From NCBI GenBank assembly GCA_965217195.1, contig CBDCHL010000005.1:1612001-1676000 (forward strand): a DNA stretch of 64,000 nt, read 5' to 3'. The DNA comes from UBA6623 sp965217195. GTDB taxonomy: Bacteria; Acidobacteriota; Terriglobia; Bryobacterales; UBA6623. Position numbers and translations under genes: made by a program. How positions within the stretch are numbered: the stretch's first letter is position 1; each line of letters opens with the position of its first letter. Below, piece after piece: positions 43,005 through 51,773 of this stretch. The notes under the pieces were generated by a model. That model made no database searches. It was not told the DNA's origin and worked only from the letters and a program-made list of their open reading frames with translations.

Positions 43005-43347
43005 TCCTTGATGGTCCAATCGCCTCAACGCAACCGTAAGCCTAGCCCGTTCCGAATCCTGCGCGAAAGTCAAAACCATAAAGAATCGGCAATTTTGTCG
43101 AAATCCGATAGATCGGAAATCAGAAGTTCGCTCCAGGCCGCGAGGAGCAAGCGGTCGGGAACACGGTTACACTGGTACGAGCAGTGCAAGCAGGCTCCTC
43201 AACCGCTTGGTCGCTATTCACCGATTCGGTGGTTATCCACCGGTTTCGCGTGATGCTTATCGATCCTAAGTCTTTTATTTTCAGCACAAATGTCGTTGGC
43301 CGACCGCGTGCAACCAGCGAAGGGCTGAGATCGTCTAAGGAGTGGCC
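43005..43347. promoter_or_regulatory. Divergent region between glgC and the FecR/DUF6600 gene
   Basis: This gap has no gene. It contains alternative hairpins that share one arm: CACCG-ATT-CGGTG (43218-43230) and CGGTGG-TTAT-CCACCG (43226-43241). The two folds cannot form together, a pattern seen in attenuators. They lie about 107 bases before the plus-strand start codon. AAGGAG precedes the ATG at 43348. Confidence 0.4.
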
Positions 43348-46239
43348 ATGAATACGTTGCAAAAAACATGGACCCTGATAGCAGCCGCCCTTCTGTGCGC
43401 GCCGGCCTGGCCCGTCGCGGCCGCGCCCGCCAACGAGTCAGACCTGGGCGTTGCGAGGGTAAGTCTCACCAACGGCGAAGTCACGTTACGGCGCGGAGAG
43501 TCCGGCGACTGGGTCGAGGCGCGTGTCAACACACCGCTCGTCGAGGGGGACGCCCTGGCAACGGGCCGCGCGGCACGTACAGAAATCCAGCTCGACTCCA
43601 GGAATTTCGCCCGCCTTGCCGGAGATTCGCAGGTCAACCTTACTGAGTTGGGCAACCGGCGCTTCCGGCTTCAGCTCGATCGCGGAAACCTCACTTACAA
43701 CGAACTGAAGGACGGCGAAGCCGACGTCGACATCGAAACACCCCACGTCGCCATCCGACCCCTGGAGCGCGGAATGTATCGCGTCGAGGTCGGCTTTGAC
43801 GGGCGAACAGTGATTACCGTCCGGCGAGGCAAGGTTGAAATCGCTTCCAAGGTCGGTACCGAGCAGCTACGACGCGGTAAGACCATGGTAGTGCGCACCG
43901 ACCCGGACGGCGACCCCGAATTCCACGTGGTCGATGCCTCCCCGAAGGACGATTGGGACCGCTGGAATGAGCGACGTGAAAAGCAGCTTCGCAAATCGGA
44001 AAGTCGCCGCTATGTCAGTCAAGACATCTACGGCGTGGAGGACCTCGACGACCACGGCAACTGGCGCTACGTCTCCGGCTATGGCTACAGTTGGTTCCCC
44101 TCCGTCAGTGTTGGCTGGTCGCCCTATCGGCACGGCCGTTGGAGCTGGCTCGACTACTACGGTTGGAGCTGGGTTGGCTACGAGCCCTGGGGCTGGGCGC
44201 CCTACCACTACGGACGCTGGTATCGCCACCATCACCACGGCTGGGGTTGGTACCCGGGGCACCGCTACCGGCGGCACTATTGGAGGCCGGCGCTTGTGGC
44301 GTTCTTCGGCTACGGCGGCCACCACGGCTTCCGAGCCGGCTTTGGATTCGGGTTCGGCAATATCGGTTGGGTTCCGCTGGCTCCGTACGAACCGTACTAT
44401 CCCTGGTACGGTGGCCGCTACAGACACGGTTATGGCGGTCGCCATGGGCGCAACACCACAATCTATGTCGACAACAGCGTCAACATTTACAACAACTATC
44501 GCAATGCCCGCACTCGCGACGGCGTGACGATGGTGGATGCGCAAAACTTCGCCCGCGGGCGGGTCCGCAACCCGCGTTCACCGCGGCAAGGCGAGTTGCG
44601 CCAGGCGCGCTTGATGCGCGGTCAGGTGCCCGTGGTCCCTGAGCGAGAGAGTCGCGGCCGCATGGTCCGCGCCGCCAATGATCGAGCAGGACGCAGCGGC
44701 GCCGCACGCAGCCGTACCGGCGCCGCGCAAAGCCGAAATTTCTTTTCGAGGCAACCGACGCGCAGCCGTGGGACCCGGACATCTTTCGAGCAGCAGAGAC
44801 AACAGATGTCGCGGTCGGTGCAGGCCTTTCAATCATCACAGCCAACGAATCGCCGCACTCCCGCCGCCGCGCGAGCGCGCTCGGGGAGCGGCGGGAATAG
44901 GGTTGCCGTGACCGACTCGGCCGGCACGGCGGGCACCTCAGGCACCCCTTCCGGCGGCAACGTAGGCGGGAACCGAACTGTTGCGCCGGACCGAGCGGGA
45001 CCGCGCTCGCGCAGCTCTGTGGCGGACCGAAGTGGGCCCGGCCGCAGTCCGCGGCCTAATAGCGACTGGCGGAATCTCGGGGGCGTTCGAAATGGCCGTT
45101 CTTCCGACCCGACAAGCGGCGGTGCGACCGGCGGTTCACGGTCAGCCCGCGCGCTCCGGCAAAACGCACCAACCGCTGCATCGGAAACGCGCTCCGGAAC
45201 CCCGAGGACCGCAAACCCGGCTCGGACCGGGCGCCCGACCGGGAACCGCGCACAAACAGACGGCGCGGCCGCCTCCCTGTCCCGATCCCGCGGATCGTCC
45301 AGGCAGGTCAATACAAGTCGCCGAGTCGCCACGCCAACGACCTGGCGGCGATTCGGCAGCGCGCGAGCCGGGTCGAGCCGGAACTCGTCGGCAGGCCGAC
45401 CGACCGCGGCGGCGGCCGGGAATTCCCGTTCCAGGATTGGCGGCAACTCCGCGCCCCGGCAGAGTCAAACCCGCGCTACCGGCCCGCGGTCGCGTTCGAT
45501 CACACCGGATGCGGGCAGTGGATCTCGTGGTTTCTCGCCGCGAGGTCGTTCCCGTGTCGGCAACAGCGGTGCGAACCTGGGCTCGTCCTCCCGGACTTTC
45601 AATCTCCCCAGACCGGTCGCAGGCAATCGCACCAGCAGGTCGTCCGCGAGGAACCCGGCTAACGGAGGAAACTCAAGGACATTCCGCCAGGCGAACCCGG
45701 TCGAAGGGAGCCGCGGTAATCGCCGCTCGACATTCCAACCGCGAAGCCGCTCACGTATATCGACGCCCAATGCCCCAACCCGAAACGCGCCCTCAGCGCG
45801 TAACTCGAGTTCGAGCTCACGTGGCGCCTTCGCACCCCGAACGAGATCACGCGCCCCCAGCGTGCGGCAAAGCGGCGGCTACGCTTCCCGAGGATCTGTT
45901 GGCTCGGCACCCCGCACGTCCAGACCCCGAAGCAGCAGCCGTTCGGCCGGCTCCGGCAGGTCTCCTGCCTTCGGAGGCTCTCGATCCGCGGCCGGGCGCT
46001 CGCGGTCCGGCGGCGGATTTGGCGGATCCGCCAGGCGCGCCCCAGCCCCGCGTTCCGGAGGCAGCTTCAGCGGCAGCAAACGCGGATCCTTCGGTGGCGG
46101 TAGGTCGATGAGCCGCGGCGGCGGCAGGTCCCGCGCACCGTCCTCCGGAGGACGCTCCGGCGGCGGAGCCCGTTCCAGTGGCGGTGGTGGACGATCAAGC
46201 AGCGGATCCCGAGGCGGCGGGCGCTTCGGCCGCCGCTAG
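43348..46239 (+). CDS. Secreted FecR-domain/DUF6600 protein with very long Ser/Arg/Gly tail
   Basis: The product is about 963 residues with a signal peptide (LIAAALLCAPAWPVAAAP). Residues about 35-200 form a FecR-like domain (LTNGEVTLRRGESGDWV, LDSRNFARLAGDS, DIETPHVAIRP). A Trp/Tyr-rich DUF6600-like region follows at about 230-380 (WSWLDYYGWSWVGYEPWGWA, YHYGRWYRHHHH). From about 430 to the end the chain is low-complexity Ser/Arg/Gly/Pro with many RSRS and GGRS runs, strongly basic and likely disordered. Related acidobacterial proteins also end in Gly/Arg-rich tails. Function unknown; a surface or nucleic-acid-binding role is guesswork. Start could be GTG 43342. Confidence 0.8.
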   Translation: MNTLQKTWTLIAAALLCAPAWPVAAAPANESDLGVARVSLTNGEVTLRRGESGDWVEARVNTPLVEGDALATGRAARTEIQLDSRNFARLAGDSQVNLTELGNRRFRLQLDRGNLTYNELKDGEADVDIETPHVAIRPLERGMYRVEVGFDGRTVITVRRGKVEIASKVGTEQLRRGKTMVVRTDPDGDPEFHVVDASPKDDWDRWNERREKQLRKSESRRYVSQDIYGVEDLDDHGNWRYVSGYGYSWFPSVSVGWSPYRHGRWSWLDYYGWSWVGYEPWGWAPYHYGRWYRHHHHGWGWYPGHRYRRHYWRPALVAFFGYGGHHGFRAGFGFGFGNIGWVPLAPYEPYYPWYGGRYRHGYGGRHGRNTTIYVDNSVNIYNNYRNARTRDGVTMVDAQNFARGRVRNPRSPRQGELRQARLMRGQVPVVPERESRGRMVRAANDRAGRSGAARSRTGAAQSRNFFSRQPTRSRGTRTSFEQQRQQMSRSVQAFQSSQPTNRRTPAAARARSGSGGNRVAVTDSAGTAGTSGTPSGGNVGGNRTVAPDRAGPRSRSSVADRSGPGRSPRPNSDWRNLGGVRNGRSSDPTSGGATGGSRSARALRQNAPTAASETRSGTPRTANPARTGRPTGNRAQTDGAAASLSRSRGSSRQVNTSRRVATPTTWRRFGSARAGSSRNSSAGRPTAAAAGNSRSRIGGNSAPRQSQTRATGPRSRSITPDAGSGSRGFSPRGRSRVGNSGANLGSSSRTFNLPRPVAGNRTSRSSARNPANGGNSRTFRQANPVEGSRGNRRSTFQPRSRSRISTPNAPTRNAPSARNSSSSSRGAFAPRTRSRAPSVRQSGGYASRGSVGSAPRTSRPRSSSRSAGSGRSPAFGGSRSAAGRSRSGGGFGGSARRAPAPRSGGSFSGSKRGSFGGGRSMSRGGGRSRAPSSGGRSGGGARSSGGGGRSSSGSRGGGRFGRR

Positions 46240-46601
46240 CGGCATCCAGGGTGACCCTGCCGGCGGCTTACAGTCAGATAATGCCGGGAGAGATGCGGGC
46301 CCCGGACTTCTTTCTCGACGACATCCTGTCTTGTCTTTGGCGACATCCGGCGGCTACACGGCAAGCCCCGGGTTAAGCGAAGCGAAACCCTTGGTCCCCG
46401 CCACAAAGGCGTAGCGCAGGGTTCGAAGAAACCTGCGGCTTTTTCCGGATGGGGCGTACGAAGAACGCGCGATTCCACCGCGCGCCGGACTCATGTCCGC
46501 AACCGTCTTCCGGTCGCGTCCGGGGCGCGCGATCTTAGGCCGAAAATCTAGGCGCGAAAGCTGAGCAATCCTTACGCTAGCGCTCCCAGGACACAAGCCG
46601 G
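46240..46601. other. Convergent gene-free region
   Basis: No gene is supported. It includes intergenic phrases such as AAACCTGCGGCTTTTTCC (46430-46447) that look like terminator or repeat DNA for the convergent genes. No strong hairpin with T-run was seen. Confidence 0.4.
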
Positions 46602-47285
46602 CTATTTTTCGGCGAACTCAAGAAACGCTTTTCGGACCCTCCTCGCCACATCCTGGATCGCCTCTGTGCCGGACCGACGCGTAATCAACCCGTGCCCGCC
46701 TCCTTCAATCACGAATAGTTCCGTCGTAGGACGAATCAATTCGAGCGCCCCGCGCATCTCTTCCACCGAGCCGAAACCGTCTTTCGTGCCGTGGGCGAAG
46801 AATGTGGGTATGTTGAGGCCGGGGAAATGCTCGGTCCGCAATCTGTCGGCCTTCCCTGGCGGATGCAAGGGATAGGAAATCAGCAATAAACCTTCCGTAA
46901 GAGTCTTGTCTTCAGCCGCGGCCATCGTCGCTTGCCGCCCGCCGTACGATTGCCCACCCAAATAAACGGGCCCCGGAAGATCCTCCCGCAGAGCAGCTAC
47001 CGCCCGCCGCAAGCCTTCGCGGTCGCGCTTGGCGTCCCCGCCATACGGCGGACCTTTCGGGTGAGCCTGACGATAGGGCAAATCACAGCGCAACACGGCA
47101 ACGCCCGCGGATGCGAATTCCTCGGCCAGTGCCACCAGCAACGGCGCGTCGCAGTTTGAGCCGGCGCCGTGCGTCAAAACCAAACCGGCGCGCTTCGGTT
47201 TGCGGGAGGCGGGTGAGTGAACGTAGCCGGAGACGGAGGGTCCATCCGGAAAATCACGAGAAAAGCGTACAAACCCGGGCGGCAT
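46602..47285 (-). CDS. Alpha/beta hydrolase, KANL3/Tex30-like
   Basis: The 227-residue protein has VLTHGAGSNCDAPLLVALA (oxyanion region), FASAGVAVLRCDLPYRQ, GGQSYGGRQA with the nucleophile Ser in GxSxG, the Asp region HGTKDGFG and the His in EGGGHGL. These match the KANL3/Tex30-like hydrolases, related to dienelactone hydrolases. The substrate is unknown. It is cytosolic (no signal peptide). It precedes the cold-shock gene's downstream side on the same strand. Confidence 0.85.
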   Translation of the reverse strand: MPPGFVRFSRDFPDGPSVSGYVHSPASRKPKRAGLVLTHGAGSNCDAPLLVALAEEFASAGVAVLRCDLPYRQAHPKGPPYGGDAKRDREGLRRAVAALREDLPGPVYLGGQSYGGRQATMAAAEDKTLTEGLLLISYPLHPPGKADRLRTEHFPGLNIPTFFAHGTKDGFGSVEEMRGALELIRPTTELFVIEGGGHGLITRRSGTEAIQDVARRVRKAFLEFAEK

Positions 47286-47431
47286 GAGGAGTCATGCGAG
47301 ACGAACCCCTATTCTATGACGAACCGGCTCACCCCACGAGCCGTTGCCCCTAACCCCTGTTTCGCCGCCCCAACACGGCTAACCCCCGCCCAAAGCGCCC
47401 TCAAACCACTCGGCCGCTCGGGCCGGAACGA

Positions 47432-47704
47432 TCATCCGGCGCTTGCGGCTTCCGCCGACAGAGCTTCGGGAGGCTCAATAGCGTCGGGAGCGCTGACGGC
47501 CTCCGGAGAGGTCACATCGTAAGCCTGTAGCCCCTTCGGTCCTTCCTTGATCTCAAACTCGACCTCGTCTCCTTCTTCGAGTTTACGATAGCCATCCGTC
47601 ATGATCGCCGAGAAATGCACAAAAACATCCTGCCCGTCAGAGCGCTTGATGAATCCGTACCCTTTGGGTGCGCTGAACCACTTGACGACTCCTACTTCTT
47701 TCAC
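47432..47704 (-). CDS. Cold-shock domain protein with C-terminal extension
   Basis: The 90-residue protein has a normal CSD: GVVKWFSAPKGYGFIKR (RNP1) and DVFVHFSAI (RNP2), which bind single-stranded RNA/DNA. A Pro/Ala/Glu-rich tail of about 25 residues follows (PEAVSAPDAIEPPEALSAEA), longer than in CspA. The start codon is GTG (47704-47702) with GGAG upstream. A perfect hairpin lies in the leader at 47727-47743. Confidence 0.9.
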   Translation of the reverse strand: MKEVGVVKWFSAPKGYGFIKRSDGQDVFVHFSAIMTDGYRKLEEGDEVEFEIKEGPKGLQAYDVTSPEAVSAPDAIEPPEALSAEAASAG

Positions 47705-48163
47705 TGCTTACTCCATAAGGAAAATATCGATTGCCGGAATCGACCTTTCGAACCAAGGCTCCAGCGGCAGTTACCGCTCTCCCGCCGACCGGCTCGTTTC
47801 AGCCGACAGTTCCAGCTCTCAACCCCTTATGCGTAGAACGGACCTCCGAGGGGACAAAGAATATGTAAACTTTCTTACAATTTTTTCCCCCGCCTCAAAC
47901 AAAGCCGGCACGCGAGCCTTCCGAACTGCCCGCACCGACGCCGAAGTAAAGTAAGTCACAATGTGCATTCCGGGCACGTTCGAGATCACTTCCGGGTCTT
48001 GAGCCGGCGGCCGTGCATGCGATAAGATAAGATGCTGTCCACCGCAAGGGACGCTCGACTGTAGGTTCGATGAATCGCGTCTCTATACCCGCGGGGAGGA
48101 CGACATGCTCCGCCTTCGTTCGAGGGCCGGGTTGGTAAAACACAAGAAATCAATACGATAGCG
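47705..48163. promoter_or_regulatory. Divergent region between csp and the ABC ATPase gene
   Basis: No gene is present. TCGATT-GCCGG-AATCGA (47727-47743) is a leader hairpin just upstream of the cold-shock gene and could respond to temperature. An AT-rich stretch near 47868-47890 (TAAACTTTCTTACAATTTTT) contains TACAAT and may be a promoter core. Confidence 0.4.
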
Positions 48164-49093
48164 ATGCTGAAGACAGACGGCGCCCTTATGATCGAGGCGG
48201 CGGGCCTCAGCAAGTTTTATGGAGCCTTCGCCGCCATTCGAGATGTCAGCTTCTCGGTCCGACAAGGACAGGTCACGGCCTTCCTAGGTCCGAATGGAGC
48301 CGGCAAATCGACAACCCTCAAGATTCTCACCGGCTATTTGAGCCCCAGCGCGGGAACTGCCCGAATCGCGGGCCTCAATGTGGCCTCGGATCGCATCGAA
48401 GCGGTTGCGCGCATAGGCTATCTGCCTGAAAACGGGCCTCTTTACCCCGAGATGACCCCTCGCGAACTGCTCGAATTCCTGGGCCAAGCTCGCGGATTGG
48501 CTGATGGTCGGCTGGGGGAACGCATGGAAGCGGTCATCGCTCAGTGCAACCTCCAATCCGTTGCTGAAAAGAGCATTTATAAGCTCTCGAAAGGCTATCG
48601 CCAGCGCGTCGGCATGGCGCAGGTCCTGCTCCACGAGCCGGACATTCTGATCATGGACGAGCCTACCAGCGGCCTCGACCCTAATCAGATCCGCGACGTG
48701 AGAGAGTTGGTTCGCGAACTCGGCGAGACGAAGACGATCCTGATCTCGACCCACATCCTCCAGGAAGTGAAGGCCGTCGCCGATCAGGTGATCTTGATCC
48801 ACGAAGGCCGCATCGTCTTCGACGGCACGCCGGACGAAATGGCGGATGGAGAAACCCTCGAAGACGCCTTCTACCGCTTGACCGCGCACGGCCCGGACCA
48901 GCAGTCCGGAGCGGAGTCAGAAATGAATGGCGAGCCGGAAGAGTCAGCTTCTACGACGTTGGCCGCCGAGGCTCCAACCGCGGACCATGCCCCTTTGGAA
49001 AAGGGTACGGCTGTTCCGGCGCAAAACGCGCCGTCGGCGCCCGCCGAGCAAAGTTCGGACACCGACCCCGCCGCCGAGGAGAGCAAACAATGA
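48164..49093 (+). CDS. ABC transporter ATP-binding protein, GldA/NatA-type, with acidic tail
   Basis: This 309-residue protein has one ABC domain: Walker A GPNGAGKSTT (about 45-54), signature LSKGYRQRVGM, Walker B ILIMDEPTSGLDP and the switch His in LISTHILQEV. After about residue 245 comes a 65-residue low-complexity Glu/Ala/Pro/Ser tail not part of the fold. GldA-type ATPases pair with GldF/GldG. The next gene overlaps by four bases (ATGA). A start at ATG 48188 is also possible. Confidence 0.92.
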   Translation: MLKTDGALMIEAAGLSKFYGAFAAIRDVSFSVRQGQVTAFLGPNGAGKSTTLKILTGYLSPSAGTARIAGLNVASDRIEAVARIGYLPENGPLYPEMTPRELLEFLGQARGLADGRLGERMEAVIAQCNLQSVAEKSIYKLSKGYRQRVGMAQVLLHEPDILIMDEPTSGLDPNQIRDVRELVRELGETKTILISTHILQEVKAVADQVILIHEGRIVFDGTPDEMADGETLEDAFYRLTAHGPDQQSGAESEMNGEPEESASTTLAAEAPTADHAPLEKGTAVPAQNAPSAPAEQSSDTDPAAEESKQ

Positions 49094-51732
49094 ACGATTC
49101 CTGGCGTCTATCCAAAGCCGTCCTGAAACGGGAACTCTCCGGCTACTTCAGCAGCCCGTCTGGCTATGTCTTCATCACTCTTTTCGTCTTTCTGAGCGCC
49201 ATCGCGGCGTTCTGGCAAGAGGCGTTCTTTGCGAACAACCTCGCGAATCTTGGTCAGCTCAACAACTTCTTCCCGTACCTGCTGATCTTCCTGATCCCGG
49301 CCATCACGATGACGATGTGGGCCGAGGAAAAGCGCAACGGAACCGACGAGTTGTTGCTCACGCTGCCTGCCACCGATTTCGAAATCGTCGTCGGTAAATA
49401 CCTGGCCGCATTGGCGATCTACACGGTCGCGCTGTTGTTTTCCCTCAGTCACGTCTTCGTTCTGCTATGGCTGGGCAGCCCCGATCTCGGCCTGCTCTTC
49501 TCAACCTATTTCGGGTATTGGCTGATGGGCGCCGCTTTGCTGGCCCTCGGAATGGTCGCCTCGCTGCTCACCGACAATCTAACCGTCGCGTTCATTCTGG
49601 GCGCCGTGCTCTGCGCCGTTCCGGTGTTCATCAACGACGCGGGCGTAATCCTCAGCGGCGGCTTGGGCCGATTGGCCGAAGGCCTCTCATTCCGAGAACA
49701 ATTTCGGGATCCCGCGAACGGCGTGATTTCGCTCTCATCGCTGCTCTACTTCGTTGGTTTTACGGCGGCCATGCTTTATCTCAATGTCGCCCTTCTGGGC
49801 CGGCGGCACTGGCCGACTGGAAAAGACGCCGTCAGGCTCGGACGCCACTACGCGCTCCGCGGCGTGGCTCTAGTCGTCGCGGTTGGGGCGCTCACGATCT
49901 TCGCCGACCGGATCGGGGGAAGGGTGGACCTGACCGCAGAACAAATCCATTCGCTCTCCGATGACACCGTCGAGCTGCTGGAAAACCTCGACACCGAAAA
50001 ACCCGTCTTCATCCAAGCCTTCCTAAGCCCTGAAGTTCCAAGAAGTTACGTCCAAACCCGCACCAACATCATGAACTTGTTGCGCGAATTCGACTCGGAA
50101 GGCGGCGATCGGGTACACTCCCGCATCGTGATGACCGAGAAGTACACGCCCGAAGCCCGCGAGGCACAAGAACGCTACAACATTTCCGCGAAAGATCTGC
50201 CTATTTGGGAACAAACCGCCGGCGGAACCAACGCCATCTTCATGGGCATCGCCTTTAGCGCGGGCGCGGAAGAGTTCGTGATTCCTTTCTTCGACGCCGG
50301 TTTGCCTGTCGAATACGAACTGATGCGGTCGGTCCGGGTCGTGGCCCGCACTGAAAAAAAGAGGGTCGGCATCCTGGATACCAAGGCGAAACTCTTCGGA
50401 GGCTTTGATTTTCAAGCGCGGCGGCAGTCGCCCGACTGGTCGATCGTGGCGGAGTTGCGCAAGCAATACGAAGTGGTCACCGTCCCCCCCGGTAGCGAAT
50501 ACCCGACCGACCTCGACGCCCTGCTGGTGACCCTTCCCAACACCCTCCAGCAGGCCGAAGTGGATCGGCTCACCGAGTACGCCAAGGAAGGTAATCCGTT
50601 GCTGGTGGCCGTCGACCCGCTGCCCGCGTTCAACATCGAACTGTCTCCGCAGCAGCAGCCGCAAAACCCGTTCAACCGCGGTGCGCCCCCACCTCCACTG
50701 CCGGCCGATTTGACGCCCCTGATGGACGTCCTCGGCGTGGAATGGGACCACAACCAGGTCGCCTGGGATCGCTATAACCCGCATCCGCAATACCGCACGT
50801 TGCCGCCCGAAATTCTCTTCATCGGATCGGGAAGCGGGCCCGATGACGCCTTCAACCCCGACGATGAAATCACATCAGGGATGCAAGAGCTCGTTGCCCT
50901 TTACGGCGGTGTTCTCAAGCCCAAAGAAGGTGCCGATGTTGACTTCGTTCCGCTGCTCTCCACCGGCCCGGATTCCAACACGGCGCTGTGGATGCGCCTG
51001 GTCCAGCGAAGTCTGTTCGGCGTGCAGATTTCCACCAATTTGCGGCATCGACCGAATAACGAACGCTATGTACTTGCGGCGCGCACCCGCGGCAAGTCCG
51101 GTGATACGCCGGTTAATGCGGTTGTCGTCGCTGACGTGGACATGATGGGTGAGCAGTTCTTTCAACTACGGCGCCAGGGCATGGGAGTTTTGAGCTTTGA
51201 CAACGTAACGTTCTTGCTCAACGCGGTGGATTATCTGGTGGGCGACGACTCCTTCATCGCGCTCCGCAAACGCCGCCGCAAGCATCGCACGCTCGAGGCG
51301 ATGGAATCGCGCACAAAGGTTTACGAGGACCAGCGGCTCGCGGACACGCAAGAAGCCGAAGCCTCAGCCGAAAAGCAGCTCGAGGAAGCTCAGGCCCGGC
51401 TTGACAGCGCCGTCGAGGAGTTGCGCAACCGGACCGACCTCGATCAACAGACCAAGCGGATCATGATCGCGAATCAGCAGAAGGCCGAGAATCGCCGGCT
51501 GCAGGTCGCGCGCGCCAACATCGAGGACGAAAAACAACGCCTGATCGAAAACGCCCGCGCCGACATGGAAAGCTCGACCCGCACGATTCAAAACACGATC
51601 AAGGTCCTGGCCGTCGCGCTATCGCCGGTCCCGGCCTTCGCCTTATTTGTATGGGTGTCGCTCCGCCGGTTGCGGCGTGAAACCATCGGCGTCTCCGCCG
51701 ATCGCTTGCTGACCGAAGACCGAGCCCCGTAA
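49090..51732 (+). CDS. Fusion of ABC-2 permease and GldG-like domain
   Basis: The 880-residue protein joins two usually separate subunits. Residues 1-about 250 have six hydrophobic helices of the ABC-2 (GldF-like) permease (LFVFLSAIAAFWQEAFF, FLIPAITMTMWAEEKRNGT). A seventh helix (ALRGVALVVAVGALTIFADRI) leads into the GldG periplasmic domain (DLTAEQIHSLSDDTVELLEN, VDLxLP-like strands, DALLVTLPNTLQQAEVDRL). A coiled coil at about 740-835 (EASAEKQLEEAQARLDSAVE) precedes a final helix (VLAVALSPVPAFALFVWVSL). Such systems are linked to gliding or export in Bacteroidota, but the family is wider. It overlaps the ATPase gene and is followed by a DUF4340 gene. Confidence 0.92.
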   Translation: MNDSWRLSKAVLKRELSGYFSSPSGYVFITLFVFLSAIAAFWQEAFFANNLANLGQLNNFFPYLLIFLIPAITMTMWAEEKRNGTDELLLTLPATDFEIVVGKYLAALAIYTVALLFSLSHVFVLLWLGSPDLGLLFSTYFGYWLMGAALLALGMVASLLTDNLTVAFILGAVLCAVPVFINDAGVILSGGLGRLAEGLSFREQFRDPANGVISLSSLLYFVGFTAAMLYLNVALLGRRHWPTGKDAVRLGRHYALRGVALVVAVGALTIFADRIGGRVDLTAEQIHSLSDDTVELLENLDTEKPVFIQAFLSPEVPRSYVQTRTNIMNLLREFDSEGGDRVHSRIVMTEKYTPEAREAQERYNISAKDLPIWEQTAGGTNAIFMGIAFSAGAEEFVIPFFDAGLPVEYELMRSVRVVARTEKKRVGILDTKAKLFGGFDFQARRQSPDWSIVAELRKQYEVVTVPPGSEYPTDLDALLVTLPNTLQQAEVDRLTEYAKEGNPLLVAVDPLPAFNIELSPQQQPQNPFNRGAPPPPLPADLTPLMDVLGVEWDHNQVAWDRYNPHPQYRTLPPEILFIGSGSGPDDAFNPDDEITSGMQELVALYGGVLKPKEGADVDFVPLLSTGPDSNTALWMRLVQRSLFGVQISTNLRHRPNNERYVLAARTRGKSGDTPVNAVVVADVDMMGEQFFQLRRQGMGVLSFDNVTFLLNAVDYLVGDDSFIALRKRRRKHRTLEAMESRTKVYEDQRLADTQEAEASAEKQLEEAQARLDSAVEELRNRTDLDQQTKRIMIANQQKAENRRLQVARANIEDEKQRLIENARADMESSTRTIQNTIKVLAVALSPVPAFALFVWVSLRRLRRETIGVSADRLLTEDRAP

Positions 51733-51773
51733 CGGGAGACGCGAACCAATCACCGATGTGCTGAGAGGTAAGG

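Noticed and set aside
44981..46111. 376-codon frame inside the FecR/DUF6600 tail
   Set aside because: Alternative frame of a low-complexity region; the Ser/Arg/Gly frame is continuous with the conserved N-terminal domains.
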